DNA from: Anaeramoeba flamelloides
Lineage: Eukaryota; Metamonada; Anaeramoebidae
Assembly (NCBI GenBank): GCA_027625915.1
Contig: JANTQA010000023.1
Location: forward strand, 21,638,001-21,702,000
Length of the DNA stretch: 64,000 nucleotides
Direction of reading: 5' to 3'
Shown one piece after another: positions 1 to 11,759 of this stretch (the first letter of the stretch is position 1; every line of letters begins with the position of its first letter). Under the pieces are notes generated by a model. It was not told the origin of the DNA and did not search any database. It worked only from the letters and a program-made list of their open reading frames with translations. The position numbers and the translations under genes are program-made.

Positions 1-411
1 AAAAGCTCATTTTAACAATCAAGAAATCATTACAAATTCTATTTGATATAAGATTTTCAGATGATTAGAAAATTATTATTTGAAAACAAATAAATTTTTA
101 AAAACACAGTAATTGTAATCAAAAACTTGTAACTTTATATAAATTTTTTAAATATTTGAAAAAAAAAACTGTTAATAATAAAAAAAAAATTCAACTTTAA
201 TTTGAATCTAAAATTTTTCAAAAGTCATAAAAAAAAAAAATTAAAAGACACAAAGATTTATTTTTTATATTTTTTGGTTTTTTATACAAGCCTTTACTAT
301 TTTTGTTTATTTGTGTCCACATACGTGCCTGTGTGTGTTTGTTGATTATTTTTAAAATTAATTTCTAATCAAACATTAAAATGTTTGTTTTTTTTTTTAC
401 TAAATAATTAG
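1..411 (+). other. Probable intron upstream of RasGEF exon
   Basis: AT-rich sequence with stops in all frames. It ends in a T-rich tract, an ACTAA branch-like motif and an AG at 410-411. I read it as the 3' part of an intron whose donor and upstream exons lie left of the window. No other gene is visible here. Confidence 0.5.
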
Positions 412-1068
412 CCTGCAGAACTTTTGAATTTAGCATGGAGCAAACCAAAGCTTAAACACCGATCAAAAAATGTGATTTGTTTAATTCATAGATTTAATGA
501 TGTCTCAAACTGGGTAGCAAGTTCAATTATTCGAATTGATCGAATAAAAAAAAGAGCCAAGCAAGTGATTCGATTTGTAAAAATAGCCGAGTATTTAAGA
601 AATTTAAACAATTACAATTCGCTTATGTCTGTTTTAGCAGGATTAACAATGTCAGCTGTGCATAGGCTTAAATTTACCAAAGAAGAAATCCCAAAAAGAT
701 ATAACGATATTATTGAATCATTGTCAGATTTGATGTCTACAAAGGATTCGTATAAGGCGTCGAGAGATGCTTTAAAAACTTCCAATCCGCCATGTATACC
801 ATACCTAGGAATTTTTTTAACTGACTTGACATTTATTGAAGAAGGAAATAACGATTTTACCGATGGGCTAATTAATTTTTATAAAAGAAATTTGATAGCT
901 AAAGTTATTAAAGACGTACAAATATTCCAGCAGAAAAGATATAATTTTATGCCAGTAATGCAAATATCTAAATTTTTATCAAATTTTGATAACTTTGATA
1001 GTGATGTATTATATGAAAAATCTTTATTACTCGAACCTAGAAAGTGTTCTAGATCAGAAATTAACTAA
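412..1068 (+). CDS. RasGEF catalytic domain, last exon of a larger gene
   Basis: 218 codons ending in TAA. The translation is a nearly complete Cdc25-type Ras guanine nucleotide exchange domain, which would load GTP onto a Ras-family GTPase at a membrane. Visible family motifs are LNLAWSK near the start, the NNYNSLMSVLAGL helix, and PPCIPYLGIFLTDL. The C-terminal YEKSLLLEP matches the end of the second GEF domain of the gene at 37968-41459. There is no usable ATG at the front. The reading frame starts right after an acceptor AG preceded by T-rich sequence and ACTAA, and the first residues (PAELLNLAW) align with PREFLNQAW of the other gene, so this is an internal splice boundary. REM domain and N-terminus must lie off the window. 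Function is family knowledge; substrate specificity is unknown. Confidence 0.85.
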   Translation, partial: PAELLNLAWSKPKLKHRSKNVICLIHRFNDVSNWVASSIIRIDRIKKRAKQVIRFVKIAEYLRNLNNYNSLMSVLAGLTMSAVHRLKFTKEEIPKRYNDIIESLSDLMSTKDSYKASRDALKTSNPPCIPYLGIFLTDLTFIEEGNNDFTDGLINFYKRNLIAKVIKDVQIFQQKRYNFMPVMQISKFLSNFDNFDSDVLYEKSLLLEPRKCSRSEIN

Positions 1069-1536
1069 TCATTTATTTTTATATATTTAGATTTTTTTTC
1101 TTTATTCCATTTTTATTTATTTTGAAATTTAAAAATATATATTGGTTTCAATATTATTTTTTAAAAAAATTATTTAATAACAAATTGCTTGGAATTAAGT
1201 AATTTTTTATCACCAATTTTAATAATTATTTATTTTCCATTTCTTTTTTAACTTCAAAAATAAAACATCTGTCTTTATTTTGTTTTTTTTAAAAGAAAAA
1301 TCAAATTTTTTTTTTATATATATTTTTTTTTTTGTAATGATTTTAAAATAATTCCAAAAAGTTTAACTTTTTTCAAAAAGTAATTAAAAATTTTCATTTT
1401 GCTTTTCTCATTACTAATTTCGATTATTTGTCACAAACATTGTTTTCAATAAAACATTCACTTCCTCTTGATTATTATTGTTTAACAATAAAACAAAAAT
1501 CTCAGATATTAAATTGATTTTTTTTTTGCAAATAAT

Positions 1537-1758
1537 TTATTCCATTATTTGTTTCAAGTCGAAGAATGGACAAAAAGTTGATTTATTTAATTTCAGATCA
1601 GAAATTTTTATCATATTATTATTATTATTGAAGAAGTATAAATTACACCCTAAATGACCTTTTATAGAAATTTTAGTTCGAGGGAATTCAAGCCTATCAT
1701 CACTGATTATATGCAAATTCAAGGGAAATGGTTTTACAATTTTTAAAAATTTCCACAT
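1537..1758 (-). CDS. Hypothetical 73-residue ORF
   Basis: The ORF runs from an ATG at 1758 to a TAA. Codon third positions vary (TTC, GAC, CCC, GGG), which is unlike the surrounding AT-rich spacer, and there is an Asn run (NNNNN) of the kind seen in other proteins here. An in-frame stop lies just upstream of the ATG, so the start is plausible unless an intron intervenes. I see no recognisable domain. It could be a small gene or one exon of a larger one. Confidence 0.35.
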   Translation of the reverse strand: MWKFLKIVKPFPLNLHIISDDRLEFPRTKISIKGHLGCNLYFFNNNNNMIKISDLKLNKSTFCPFFDLKQIME

Positions 1759-2696
1759 AAGTTATTTCCAAGAAAGCGGTGCAAATTTAAATTAAAATAT
1801 ATTTATTAAACTTAACCTTCAAAAAAGTATTAAAAAGTTCAAAATCATTAACTGACATTTCTCAATTCTTGATAAGAATTCAATTTGTTTCTTAGTATTG
1901 TATTTCAGAAATAAAAGATTTTAAATTTTCAGATCTCGATTTTATCTGATATTTTTTAGGTGAAAATTGGTTTTTATTTCTTTCTTTTTGTTCGAAAAAA
2001 TCTTTTTCATAATTTTTTTAATCTCAAAATAATTTCAAATCGTATCGAAAGTATATAACTGCATTATATTGTCTAAAAAATCATTGGTACCCTTTCCGTA
2101 TTACCAGTTTTTTATGAAATTGTTCGTGTATTGTTTTCACCAAAAAAAACTACAATTTTTTTTTTCTTTTTTTTAGAAATATTTCATCCAACAATTGTGA
2201 AATAAATCCCTTAGTCATTGATTCAATTGATATTAATATTAAACTTAATTTGGTTATGTCAATTAATGAATATCTTCACTAACAAAGATTATTTTTTATG
2301 AAATGTAAAAATAAAATACCCCACTTTTTTGGAAATATCTTATAAGCAACACAACTTTAAATTTTATTATTATTTATAATTCCAAAAACAAAAATATTTT
2401 TTGAAAAGGTAGAATTTTTCTTTATACTCCTCCTAACACTAAACACCGAAAAAAAATAAAGGGGTGGAAACAAATTAACTTTGAAAAAGGTAATTTTGTA
2501 AAAAGTAAAAATTTTTAAAATTCAAACATTTATAGTATTTAAAATCTCGTAATAATTCACTTATTACTTAAAATATTAAAAATAAACATTAACATACCGA
2601 TTCTTATTCCTAAACCGAATTTCCAATTAAAAATACTCAATATAGTAATTTTAGTTGAAAAAAAAATTTAAATTCAAAAAAAAAAAACAAAATCTA

Positions 2697-3213
2697 AACA
2701 AAATTCCAAAAATTTAAACACAATTTAAACAGTTGAAAAAATAGCAATACAACTCATTAAATTGAATTTCTAAATAATTTTGCTTTTACAAAATTTATCA
2801 TTTTTTATCGATTTTATTTTGTTTTTTTCGAGTTACTTAATCGGGTTCATTAGATCTGGAATTTTTTTTTGATAGTTAATATAAGGTCAGTGTAGAGTTT
2901 GTTTGATTTGAAAATCACATACAATTAATTGATGGTATCTTATCATATGATCGATCAACAATTATTAGTGAAATTTCAACAAATCTACCAATAGATTTTT
3001 TATTCCGCCTATTTCATTATTTTGGACAAACCAATTTTTATTTTTGAGTTTTCTAATTTTTTCTTTCATTTGGATGAAAATAATTACTTATTAAAACACT
3101 AATACTATTTCACTTAAATGAGTTTTTATATTAAGTTTGGAAAAATATAATAAATTTAGTTTTGTTTTCCTATTTTTGATTTTGGGTGTGTACAAATTTT
3201 TCGAATGGGGTTT
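2697..3213 (+). mobile_element. TIR element family R2 (about 520 bp), copy 1
   Basis: Copy of a recurrent non-coding element. It starts near AAACAAAATTCCAAAAATTT and ends in a TTCGAATGGGG-type terminus. The terminal inverted repeat consensus is AACCCCATTCCAAAAATTTG. The interior carries the palindromic stretch GATCGATCAACAATT shared by all copies. TA flanks suggest a Tc1/mariner-like non-autonomous element. Other copies are at 3641-4179, 17981-18508, 55829-56965 and 61608-62136. Confidence 0.7.
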
Positions 3214-3640
3214 TCTTTGAAAGAAAATATTCACTTCAAAAATTTTAATTTTACTAAAAGGTGATTGAAAAAAAAGTTTCAAAAATTAAAATATATTTTT
3301 GGGAAAATTATTTAAAAGGATTTTAATTTTTTTATGACTTTTTTTTCAAATTGAAATTATTATATATGGCATTAGTGATGCCAAAAAAAAAAATAAATAT
3401 GAATTTTTGAGGTATGTATTATGATACTGAGATATCAAACAATTGATTTATCATTTTCACAAAAACTTTTTTTTACAAATTTTGTGTTAATTTTTATCAA
3501 TATTCCAAACAAATTTCAAAACGTTGTATAATATTATTATACTGTGTAGATATTTCTACAAAATCCATCTATATTTAATTTTGAGATGATTTTGTATTTC
3601 TTTTTCTATATTTTTTTTTAAATAGATAGATATATATATA

Positions 3641-4177
3641 AACCCCAATTCAAAATTTTTAACACACCAATATTCAATTTTTGAAAAAAAAAAAACCTAA
3701 TCAATTCTCAAAGAAATGCCAAATTAGAAACATTTGCTAATAGAAATGTTAACACTTTTTTATAAATTACAATACTCACAAAACAAAAAAAATAAATAAA
3801 TATCAATACAAAATAAATTGGCAGTGTGTTAAAAATTTTGGAGAGGGAAAAACAAAAAAATACATTGATAAATTTGTAAAAATTCTATTAGGAATATTGA
3901 TCTATCAAAGGTTAGATACTACCAACTAATTTTATTCGAGTTCTTCTATTTGGAAAAACTCAACTTTAACATAATATCAATTGTTCAAAAAAAAATTGTT
4001 CTAACGAAAGAAACAGATTCTATTATTCAAAAAATAAAATGAAAACAAAAACTAAAAACATGAAAAAATGATTTTCATATTATACAAAATTTCAAATTTA
4101 TCACCAATTTCAATGAAATTGTATTATTTTGATTGTTTGGAACATTTTAGCTGTGTAAAAAATTTTGAATTTTAGTT

Positions 4178-4179
<2 letters not shown>
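3641..4179 (-). mobile_element. R2 element, degenerate copy in inverse orientation
   Basis: Starts with AACCCCAATTCAAAATTTTT and ends with the complement of the other terminus. The interior lines up piecewise with the copy at 17981-18508, but it is clearly more diverged than the copies at 17981 and 61608, so this is an older insertion. Confidence 0.6.

Positions 4180-4208
<29 letters not shown>
4179..4208. repeat. (TA)n microsatellite
   Basis: About 15 TA units directly beside the right end of the R2 copy. Simple-sequence expansion. Confidence 0.85.
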
Positions 4209-4212
<4 letters not shown>

Positions 4213-4675
4213 TCTTGATTAACCTTGTTAATCTATATATTACCTAATTACTTTCTTTTCTAAATACTTTTAAACATACCAGTGGAAAGATAGATATAAA
4301 TTAATAAATAAAATCAAATTATAATAAAATTATAATTTATTTACTCATCCTTTATTTTTATAAAAAAATAAAATTTTAAAAAAAAAAAATAAAAAATAAA
4401 AAACCTAATATCAATATCTAATAAGTGCTAAAAAGATGAATTTTCAAAGATTGTTTTGAAATTTTATTATATTATTAATAAATTAAAATTATTTTGTAAA
4501 AGTTTATTCTTTTATTTTGTAATAAAAAACATTCTAATAATATATAAATTTAACATCAATATATTTATCCTTCTAAATGCACCGTCACCCCATCTATATA
4601 CAACTTATGAAATAATTCAATAAATTACTTTTAAAATTTTATTAAATTTTCTTACTTTAATCGATTTTAATTTTC

Positions 4676-6687
4676 CTAATATTTTTTTCTGGTTTTTTGT
4701 TTTAATCTCCATTTTCTTCCAAACCTATTTTTATTTTTTAATTTTTCAAATCCTTTATTTTGTTTGTTGAATTGCTTTAAAGCCAATTGGTCGTCATTCA
4801 CTATGTTATTTAGGGGAATATTTAATTGTTCTAATATTGGAGCTTTAACTGTATTTCTTTTACAAAATTTTGACAAAATTGTTTCATTAATTTGTGAAAA
4901 TTCAGAATAATCTTGAGTTATATCTAATCCGATTGTTATCATTTCAAAAGAGATGATATCAAGAATTTTTTCAAATAATTGGTATTGTTGGAGATTTTCT
5001 TTCTGTAATTTATTAGGGTTTTTTAATAACAAAAGATAGTCAAAGGCACTATCCAGATGTTTCATTTCTTCAGAAAAGATGTCCATAATGGGTTCTAATT
5101 TATTCTGTGGAAAGTAATTTTCTTCTTCTGTTTCTTCCATGGCTCTCAAAGAGTGGAATTCGTTTCTTGGTAATAGTGGAAGTGTCTTATCATAATAATG
5201 GTAAAGTTTATTGACATAAGATTCTTCCTGGGTTTCCTCTTCCATATCTGTTGCGATTTCATTTTCAGAGCATATCTCTGAATCTTGATCCCAGTTCCCC
5301 AATTTCTCCTTGGTTTGGTTTTGGGTTAAATACAAATTTTTATTCGGATTTGGATTGATATCATTTGCTTTACTTATTTCACTCTGTTTGCTGTTGCCAT
5401 TTACATCAATTTTGGTCACTTCTTCATGGCTTAAAGATTTTTGAATTGTAACCTTTTCATGTAAATTAGATGAATCCATCGAGCAGCTTTTTGATCGATT
5501 CATAGATTGTATGTAACCTGATATTTGTGGATTAGATATAGTGCTATAAGTCCTTACCTTCTCTTTTTTTGTTTCCGGTAATTCATTTGATTTGACCCTT
5601 TCAATATTCGTTTTGATCTTTATTACTGTTTCAACTTTTTGATCCCCAACATTAAAATTATTGTTATTATATTTGATCTTTGACAAAGTATTATTTTGAC
5701 TCTGTAATGTTGGATAAATCTCTTTTACCATATTATGATATTCTTCATTAATATTTAAATTTTGGAACATTTTACAATTTTTATTTGAACTCAATGTATT
5801 ATTAAATAATATCTATTAGGGGTGTAGATAGTAGAGAATAAATAATAAGAAGAAGCAAAATAATTGAATAATGAAATTTTTGATTTTTTTTTCCCCCTTT
5901 TCTATTGGCTCTTAACAGTTATTACAAATTAAGTGTTTGAGTATTTTAATAAAAAAAAAATATTAATTTTTGAATTTATAATATTATATTTTTATAACAA
6001 TACAAGAAAAGAGTTGGTTGAAATAATAAATAAAAATTCTAAATATCAAGAAATAATAGCAATATATATATAAATATAATTGGTTAATTTTAGCTTACTG
6101 GGGCATTAGTAATAATAAAAATAATATAGGAATTATTTTTTTTTGAATATAAAATTTGTTCTTCAATTGTGTTGCTTGGCCCGATTTTCACAAAATGTAT
6201 TATATTAGAGAAAAATTGTGCGAATTTTTTCAAAATTGGGGAATTAAGATCATTCCAAAGTGTGTGAGTAATTAAAAAAACACACCCTAAGATTTCTTGC
6301 GTAATAGGTTTGCAACTTTGGAAATTTTTGACAAATTTTTTAATTATTTCAGTTAGTGTATCAGCTTTTCAAAAATTGTTATCAATATTAAGAATAAAAA
6401 AATAAATAATTAAATAATTAATATAAGTTAGAGATAGATGAAAATATTCTGAGATTTTTATGACATAAAGTTTAATAAAAAAATTTTTTATTAAAAGGGT
6501 AAAATCAATTGTAAAAAGAAATTTGACTACTTTGAGAACTCAAATTAAAGGATTTGTGTAACTTTTTCTTTGTTCATTTTTTCATCTTTCAAAAAAAAAA
6601 AAAAAAAAATTATTATTGAGGAGAGATTTTTCAACAAAATTACTTCAACATGGGAGGAATAAATAGATTTATTTTGATGTTTTGATC
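4676..6687 (-). CDS. Intron-containing gene, unknown product (493 codons modelled)
   Basis: Model: exons 6687-6644, 6567-6531, 6364-6099 and 5812-4676, with TAG stop. The last exon holds a 379-codon frame rich in Asn, Glu and Ser, ending in a basic tail (GRKWRLKQKTRKKY). The firmest junction is donor CCA|GTAAGC at 6099 to acceptor CTAATAG at 5813; both sides are phase 0. Exon 6364-6099 encodes LTEIIKKFVKNFQSCKPITQ, helical in character. The two upstream exons keep phase but use weaker sites. More coding-like fragments lie up to about 6950, so the 5' end is not fixed. An ATG at 5770 could start a shorter 364-aa protein if the upstream join is wrong. No domain is certain; a RhoGAP-like fold is a weak inference, stronger if this joins 8762-9460. 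Confidence 0.45.
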
Positions 6688-6699
6688 CTAGCTATAATG

Positions 6700-8761
6700 T
6701 AGGTAAGGTAATAGCTCAGAGGTAAGCTTTTCTTTAAAAAATGAAAAGAAAAACAAAATTTTTGATAGCTAAATAAAGTCAAGAAAACGAGGAAGAAAAG
6801 AGATTGTAATAAAAAATAAATAAATAAAAATTTCATTAAATCGTTTTTATAAGTGTTCCAAGTGTTAAATTGATTAGTGGTTGTTTCCTTTTATGTCCAA
6901 AATTACTAGATCGGTTCTAAAAAAAATGTTTTTTGTCAAATATTTTTTTTGAAAGTTAATTATAATATAATATTTTGTGATCTTTTGATTTTTTTTTAGA
7001 ATTGGGTTAACTATTCCAAAAAAATAATTTAATTTTTTTTCAATTTTAATTATTTAAAGTTAAATTTTCAACTGATCTAAAACAATATATGTATTTGAAT
7101 ATTTTTATTGTAGTTCTTTAAAAAGGGAAAATTCTACCAAAAAAAAAAAAAAAGAAAATAATTTGTTCGGTGAAAAGTACAAAATAGAATTTATAGGCTT
7201 CATTTATTGTAAAACTTATTCAAATTATTTTACGATGAAGAATGATTTAAGAATTCAATTAACATCATTTTCTTTGAGATACAATAACAGAAAAAGATAA
7301 AAAAAAGAAAATGAAAAAAAAGTAAAAATATAATAAATCATTATTTTAAGAAGTTGAAAATAGATAAATTGATTTTGGATTTAAATATTTTCTTTTTAAA
7401 CGTTGATATATTAACCCCAACTATCAAAGAAAAATTATCAATAAATCAATTAAGTTAAAATTACTGTACTCATTTATTCAATAATTAAATTGGTTTTATT
7501 AGAAAGAAAAAATCACTTATTTTTTTTTCGTTGAAGTTTGTATTTTAAATAGTTTTGCTTTGATGATTAGTTAATTTTTTTTTCTATAATTTTGGACAAT
7601 GATAAGAAAAAAAAGGTGGGAGGGTTCCTTACTTTAATGAAACAACATCCCAATCAACCAATTATTAATTCCCATGAGATTTAAGAATAATCTCATTTAG
7701 ATTTTTCAAAATAATTCAGAAGAATTATAGACAAATAACTCCATAATTAAAAGTTTTATTAACAATTCAAAATTATGATTTTTTATAAAAAAATTTTGTA
7801 ATATAAAAATATTTTTAACAATCGTATGTGACTAAATATAAATATAAATATAAACTATTTTGAAAATTGGTTCTGTAAAAAGTAGATTCAGAAACAAATT
7901 TTTTAAAAATAATAATCTAAATATTAATTTATTATAATAAAAAAAATAATTTTACCAAAAATATATTAATGTAACAAATTTTATTATCATTTGAGAAAAA
8001 AAAATAAACACAATTATTGATTGGAAACCTAAATAGAATCTGAAAATTCAAAACTAAGATCAATTAATAAAAAAAAAAATAAATGATTCAAGACAAAATG
8101 GAGGATTAAACCCGTTACAATTTTTTTAACACTATCCTTTGGTAATGATTTTTCTAATATTGATCTATTATTAATTTTTTTTTTTGTAAAATATAGACTA
8201 TTTTTAAGATCTAAAAAAATTCAATTCTTCTAATTCTCATAATCGAGGAGATTTAAATTATTTTTCTTGATTCAATTGAAAATAATATAATAGATAATTT
8301 TTGGAGTTAATTTGATGCTTTTATGAATTGGTTTTATTTTATGTTTTCAGATTCTATTAATGTTCTAAATTAGAAATTGTGTTGAATTTTTTTTTTTCGA
8401 AGTGTTAGTAAAGGTTTGGTAATTTTAATGAATTATTTTTTAAAAAATAAAATTCTTATGTTTTTTTTTTTTTTATTTGGTGACAAAAAACATTTTTTTT
8501 AAAACTATGAATTTGTTAAAAAAAAATTTTGATAATTAAATATCGCAACAGTATAAATTCAATTGGAATAAAAAATAAATTTTCTACCAAATTCCTGTCT
8601 TATTATTTGAGCTGATTTTACCAGTTAAAAGTAGAAATAAATAAGTAAAATTTCTTTAAAAAAAAAAAAAAAAAATTCTTGAAGCTTTTGTAGTTCTCAA
8701 AAGGTCAAATAAAAAATTTAAAAAAAAAAAATTAAAATTAATAAAAGAATCAAATAAAGTT
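6700..8761 (-). other. AT-rich gap with unassembled coding-like fragments
   Basis: I see no single long frame. Short minus-strand stretches look coding, for example one near 6835-6905 reading NRSSNFGHKRKQPLINLTLG and one near 7628-7660 ending at a GTAAGG donor. They may be exons linking 8762-9460 to 4676-6687. The rest is featureless A/T tracts. Confidence 0.25.
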
Positions 8762-9460
8762 TTAATTTAAAGAAAAAGGTGTAAAAATATTCTTACAAGG
8801 ATTATAAAGCTCTTCAAATTGGTTGAAGTCATAATTAAAAATTGGATCTGGAAGCAGCCATAATATTAAACATAAAATGATAATTAAACTTTGTAGAGAT
8901 TGGCTATTAGAGTTTGATTGTGAAATAATTTGTAAAGGAATCTTTTGGGAAAAGTAAGCAACAATTTTTTCAAACCATAAGCTTTGGGTTTTTTCTAAAT
9001 TGGGATATTGTAGATCAGACAATTTTTGTTTGAAATTTGAAGTTATCTCAAAAATTTTACAAATAAGTGGGCAAAATAAATGATAGATTTGTTCGGTTGT
9101 TTGAATTGGCCCATTTTTTAAAAAATCCTCAAAATCTGGATGATTTAAAAATTGCAAGATATGGTAAATAATTAAAACTGTCACAACGTTGTCTGAGGTT
9201 AAATATTTTGGAGTCTCGTTATAGATTTTGATTGTAATTTTGTATTGATCATCGTTATCAGAAGTTAAACATATCAATTCAATATTTGAGACTTCTATTT
9301 CAATTTTAGTATCTATTTCATTTCTAATTTCTTTAACTTTTGGTTGTGGCAATAAGATCAATTTTTCTTGGGTTAAAGTACAGAAAAATTCATCAAAATA
9401 AAAATTTTGGGGATCTTTGTAAACAATTGTACCTTGGAAAAAAACTTGGTTTATTTTAAT
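8762..9460 (-). CDS. Exon(s) of an unknown protein, RhoGAP-like motif
   Basis: Open frame of 232 codons ending in TAA, with no ATG before an in-frame stop at 9463; an upstream exon is therefore expected (acceptor candidate TTTTTTCCAAG near 9434). The N-terminal part reads like a beta-rich PH or FERM-type module (GTIVYKDPQNFYFDEFFCTL). The C-terminal part has LILWLLPDPIFNYDFNQF, which resembles the LPEPL helix of RhoGAP and OCRL-type GAP-like domains. A donor-like CCTT|GTAAGA at 8797 suggests the frame may splice out before its stop and continue downstream. Coding-like sequence upstream at about 9620-9700 (TRVFHSLQLAPLDGKM) may be an earlier exon. Real coding sequence is likely; the family is a guess. 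Confidence 0.5.
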   Translation of the reverse strand: MKINQVFFQGTIVYKDPQNFYFDEFFCTLTQEKLILLPQPKVKEIRNEIDTKIEIEVSNIELICLTSDNDDQYKITIKIYNETPKYLTSDNVVTVLIIYHILQFLNHPDFEDFLKNGPIQTTEQIYHLFCPLICKIFEITSNFKQKLSDLQYPNLEKTQSLWFEKIVAYFSQKIPLQIISQSNSNSQSLQSLIIILCLILWLLPDPIFNYDFNQFEELYNPCKNIFTPFSLN

Positions 9461-9882
9461 TTAATTTGTTTGTTGATATGTTTGTAAAAGAGTAATTTTA
9501 TTTTATATTATGTGGTTTAATTCGTTGTTTAAAGAATAAATTTTGTTTGTTAGTGAAATTTTTAACTGAAAAGAATATTAAAGATGAAAAAAAAATGTGA
9601 TATTTCCACATAAAAAAAAAAATAAATATTTTAACAAAACCATTTTTCCGTCAAGGGGGGCCAGTTGCAGAGAATGAAACACGCGTGTTTAAAGTATTTG
9701 AATGGAGATTAGAAGATAATATTTGTTATTGAAAATTTCAAAATCGAAAAAATTTTTTCTGAATTTTTCTTTTTTCTTTTTTTTTGATATTTTCTTGAAA
9801 AATAATAATTAAGTAGCAAAAAATTTTTTTATAGAAAGATCGATATTCATTTAGTAAAAATGTGTTATTATTTTTTTTTTTT

Positions 9883-10410
9883 ATTTTGAAGGGAGGATAT
9901 TAATTTCCTCTTACAGCCCTTAGGTTTTTTTTAATTGAAAATTAAAAGAAAATTTAATAAATTTTAGTTTATTTCTTAAAATAAAAAAAACCGCTGTTAG
10001 ATATTCCAGAATTTAAAAGAATTGAGTAAAATCTATGATTTTTCTCCATTCTTTTGAATTCTGGAAAAGCGTCATTAGGTTTTCTTGAGTTTTTTGTTTA
10101 TTTCAAAAAGTAAAAAAAAACCTAATGAAAATCGATAGATTTCACAAATAAAACAGAAAACCTCAAGAAAAGCGCTGTTAGTTTTTTTTTAAATTTTAGA
10201 AATTAAAAAAAAAACCTAAAAAAACCTAGAACACTTAATAAATAAAATAGAAAACCTCAAAAAAAAACCTAGAACACTTAAAAAATAAAACAGAACCCCT
10301 CAAGAAAACCTAGGCACTCTACGACACTTTCCCTAATTCCTAAATTTTTGTTTAGAATTTTTAATAAAGAATCATCAATGTGTTATTTTAATGTTATTGG
10401 AAAAGTGAAA
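9883..10410 (-). mobile_element. LINE 3' tail interrupted by a palindromic insert
   Basis: 10330-10375 matches the LINE 3' UTR seen at 34840-34890 (TAAATTTTTGTTTAGAA). 9883-9921 matches the extreme LINE 3' end (GAAGGGAGG...TTTCCTCTTACA). The intervening 9922-10329 is the palindromic repeat R3. No reverse transcriptase coding sequence remains here. Confidence 0.6.
9922..10329. repeat. Hierarchical palindromic repeat R3
   Basis: Nested inverted repeats built from units of about 43 bp that contain AACCTAGAACACTT, AATAAAATAGAAAACCTC and AACCTAACGAAAATCGATAG type modules. Arms face each other around short A/T loops. Terminal motif CCTAGGCACTCTACGACAC. Other copies: about 15373-15840, 16410-17000, 23279-23805, 23986-24091 and 24476-24835. 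Confidence 0.65.
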
Positions 10411-11390
10411 ATGATTGAAGAAAAGACATATTGATTCCTATTGGGATTTTATTTGGATCTTCAATTGAAGATCAAAATGAACTATGTTGTTTTTATTAAA
10501 TATGATCCTAAAAATTATAGTTTTTCTATTGTTAAAGTAAATCCATTTTTTTAGATGTATTCCATACAAATATCAACTAATCCTTTGATTTGTATTATTC
10601 TATACATTTGTTTATTTGTTCTTGAAAGGTAAATTATAAAAAATAATTGATATTAGGAAAAAATGTTGGGCCACTTTTACATAAACAAAGTTTACAACAA
10701 TTTAACCAAACTCACGACTATTGCAGATTGTTGAACCTTTTCAAAGCATTCAGGCAATTTACAAACCTTGTAAACGCCCTTTTAACCCTTTAAAAGTATG
10801 AAAAACAATGGAATTGTGAGGTTCATGTGGTAAAGAATAGAACAAAAATTTTCATAACATTTTTTGATTTCACAAACACTTTGTTTTTTTTGAAACGGTA
10901 CCAATTTTTGTATTTAAATTAGAAAAAAAACCAAAAACTTTTAATTTAAAAGTTTTGGCAATTCTAGGATTTTTAAACATGTAATTTGAACAAATTTCCA
11001 CTTTTTTATTGTCTATTATTATAAAAAGAGTGTAATTTTTTTGAGAGTCGATAAATTGTTTTTATTTAAATAACTAAAAAAATTTCAAACCAATCACAAA
11101 TGTTATCTTTTTTTAAAAAAAACAAATTTAGTTTTACCTTTTTGGCTTTAAAAAGTTTGTATCAAGTCATGTAAATTGGAAAAAATATGAAGGAATATTG
11201 GAAACTGAATCTTACAGACTGTCATTCTGAATGTTCGAAAAAGTTTTGAAAATATTTTAATGACTGCCATATTTTTGATCTGAAGGATGATATTTTCGCA
11301 ATTTTTTGGATTAAAGACAACAAAAAATGTTTGAAAATTGAAATAAAATGATGTATTATTGTGTTATTCAAATACCTTTGTATTTTTAAT
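10410..11390. other. AT-rich spacer, nothing recognised
   Basis: No convincing frame on either strand. A stretch near 10720-10800 (CAAAGCATTCAGGCAATTTA) loosely resembles sequence inside the CGCGATA element at about 37555-37600, but the match is weak. Confidence 0.4.
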
Positions 11391-11624
11391 ACTGATAAAT
11401 TCAAATAAATATCTGAACATTTTTACTTTATTTTCTATTTTATTACATTTTTTACTCGAGCTTTTAATAAAGTATTTTATCAATTTAAATGCTTAGAAAG
11501 CTCTAAAATTAGTTTGATTGTAAAATGCTCTTATTCTGTAGTTGTCTGAAAAGTTGAGCTACTTAGATTACACAAAAATTGAAATTGAATTAAAAATTTT
11601 ATTAAATTTGATTGAATTTATCAG
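11391..11624. mobile_element. MITE-like element R6, copy 1 (234 bp)
   Basis: Begins ACTGATAAATTCAAATAAA and ends TTGAATTTATCAGT, giving about 14 bp of terminal inverted repeat. A diverged second copy of the same length is at 53648-53880. Non-coding; the small ORFs crossing it are by-products. Confidence 0.6.
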
Positions 11625-11759
11625 TTTATTGTATTTGTTTCACTTTTTTTATGAATTAAAAAAGACTTCATGGAATAAAGGTTTGTCTCTTCCTGTAATT
11701 TTCAGAGAACCTTTGGTTGAGAGTAAACATTCTATACCAACAAAAATGTAAATTTAGAT

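Noticed and set aside
6690-6730. tRNA-like A-box string (TAATAGCTCAGAGGTAAGC)
   Set aside because: No B box, T-arm or pairing acceptor strand follows; on the minus strand it lies at an intron/exon boundary of the 4676-6687 gene model.
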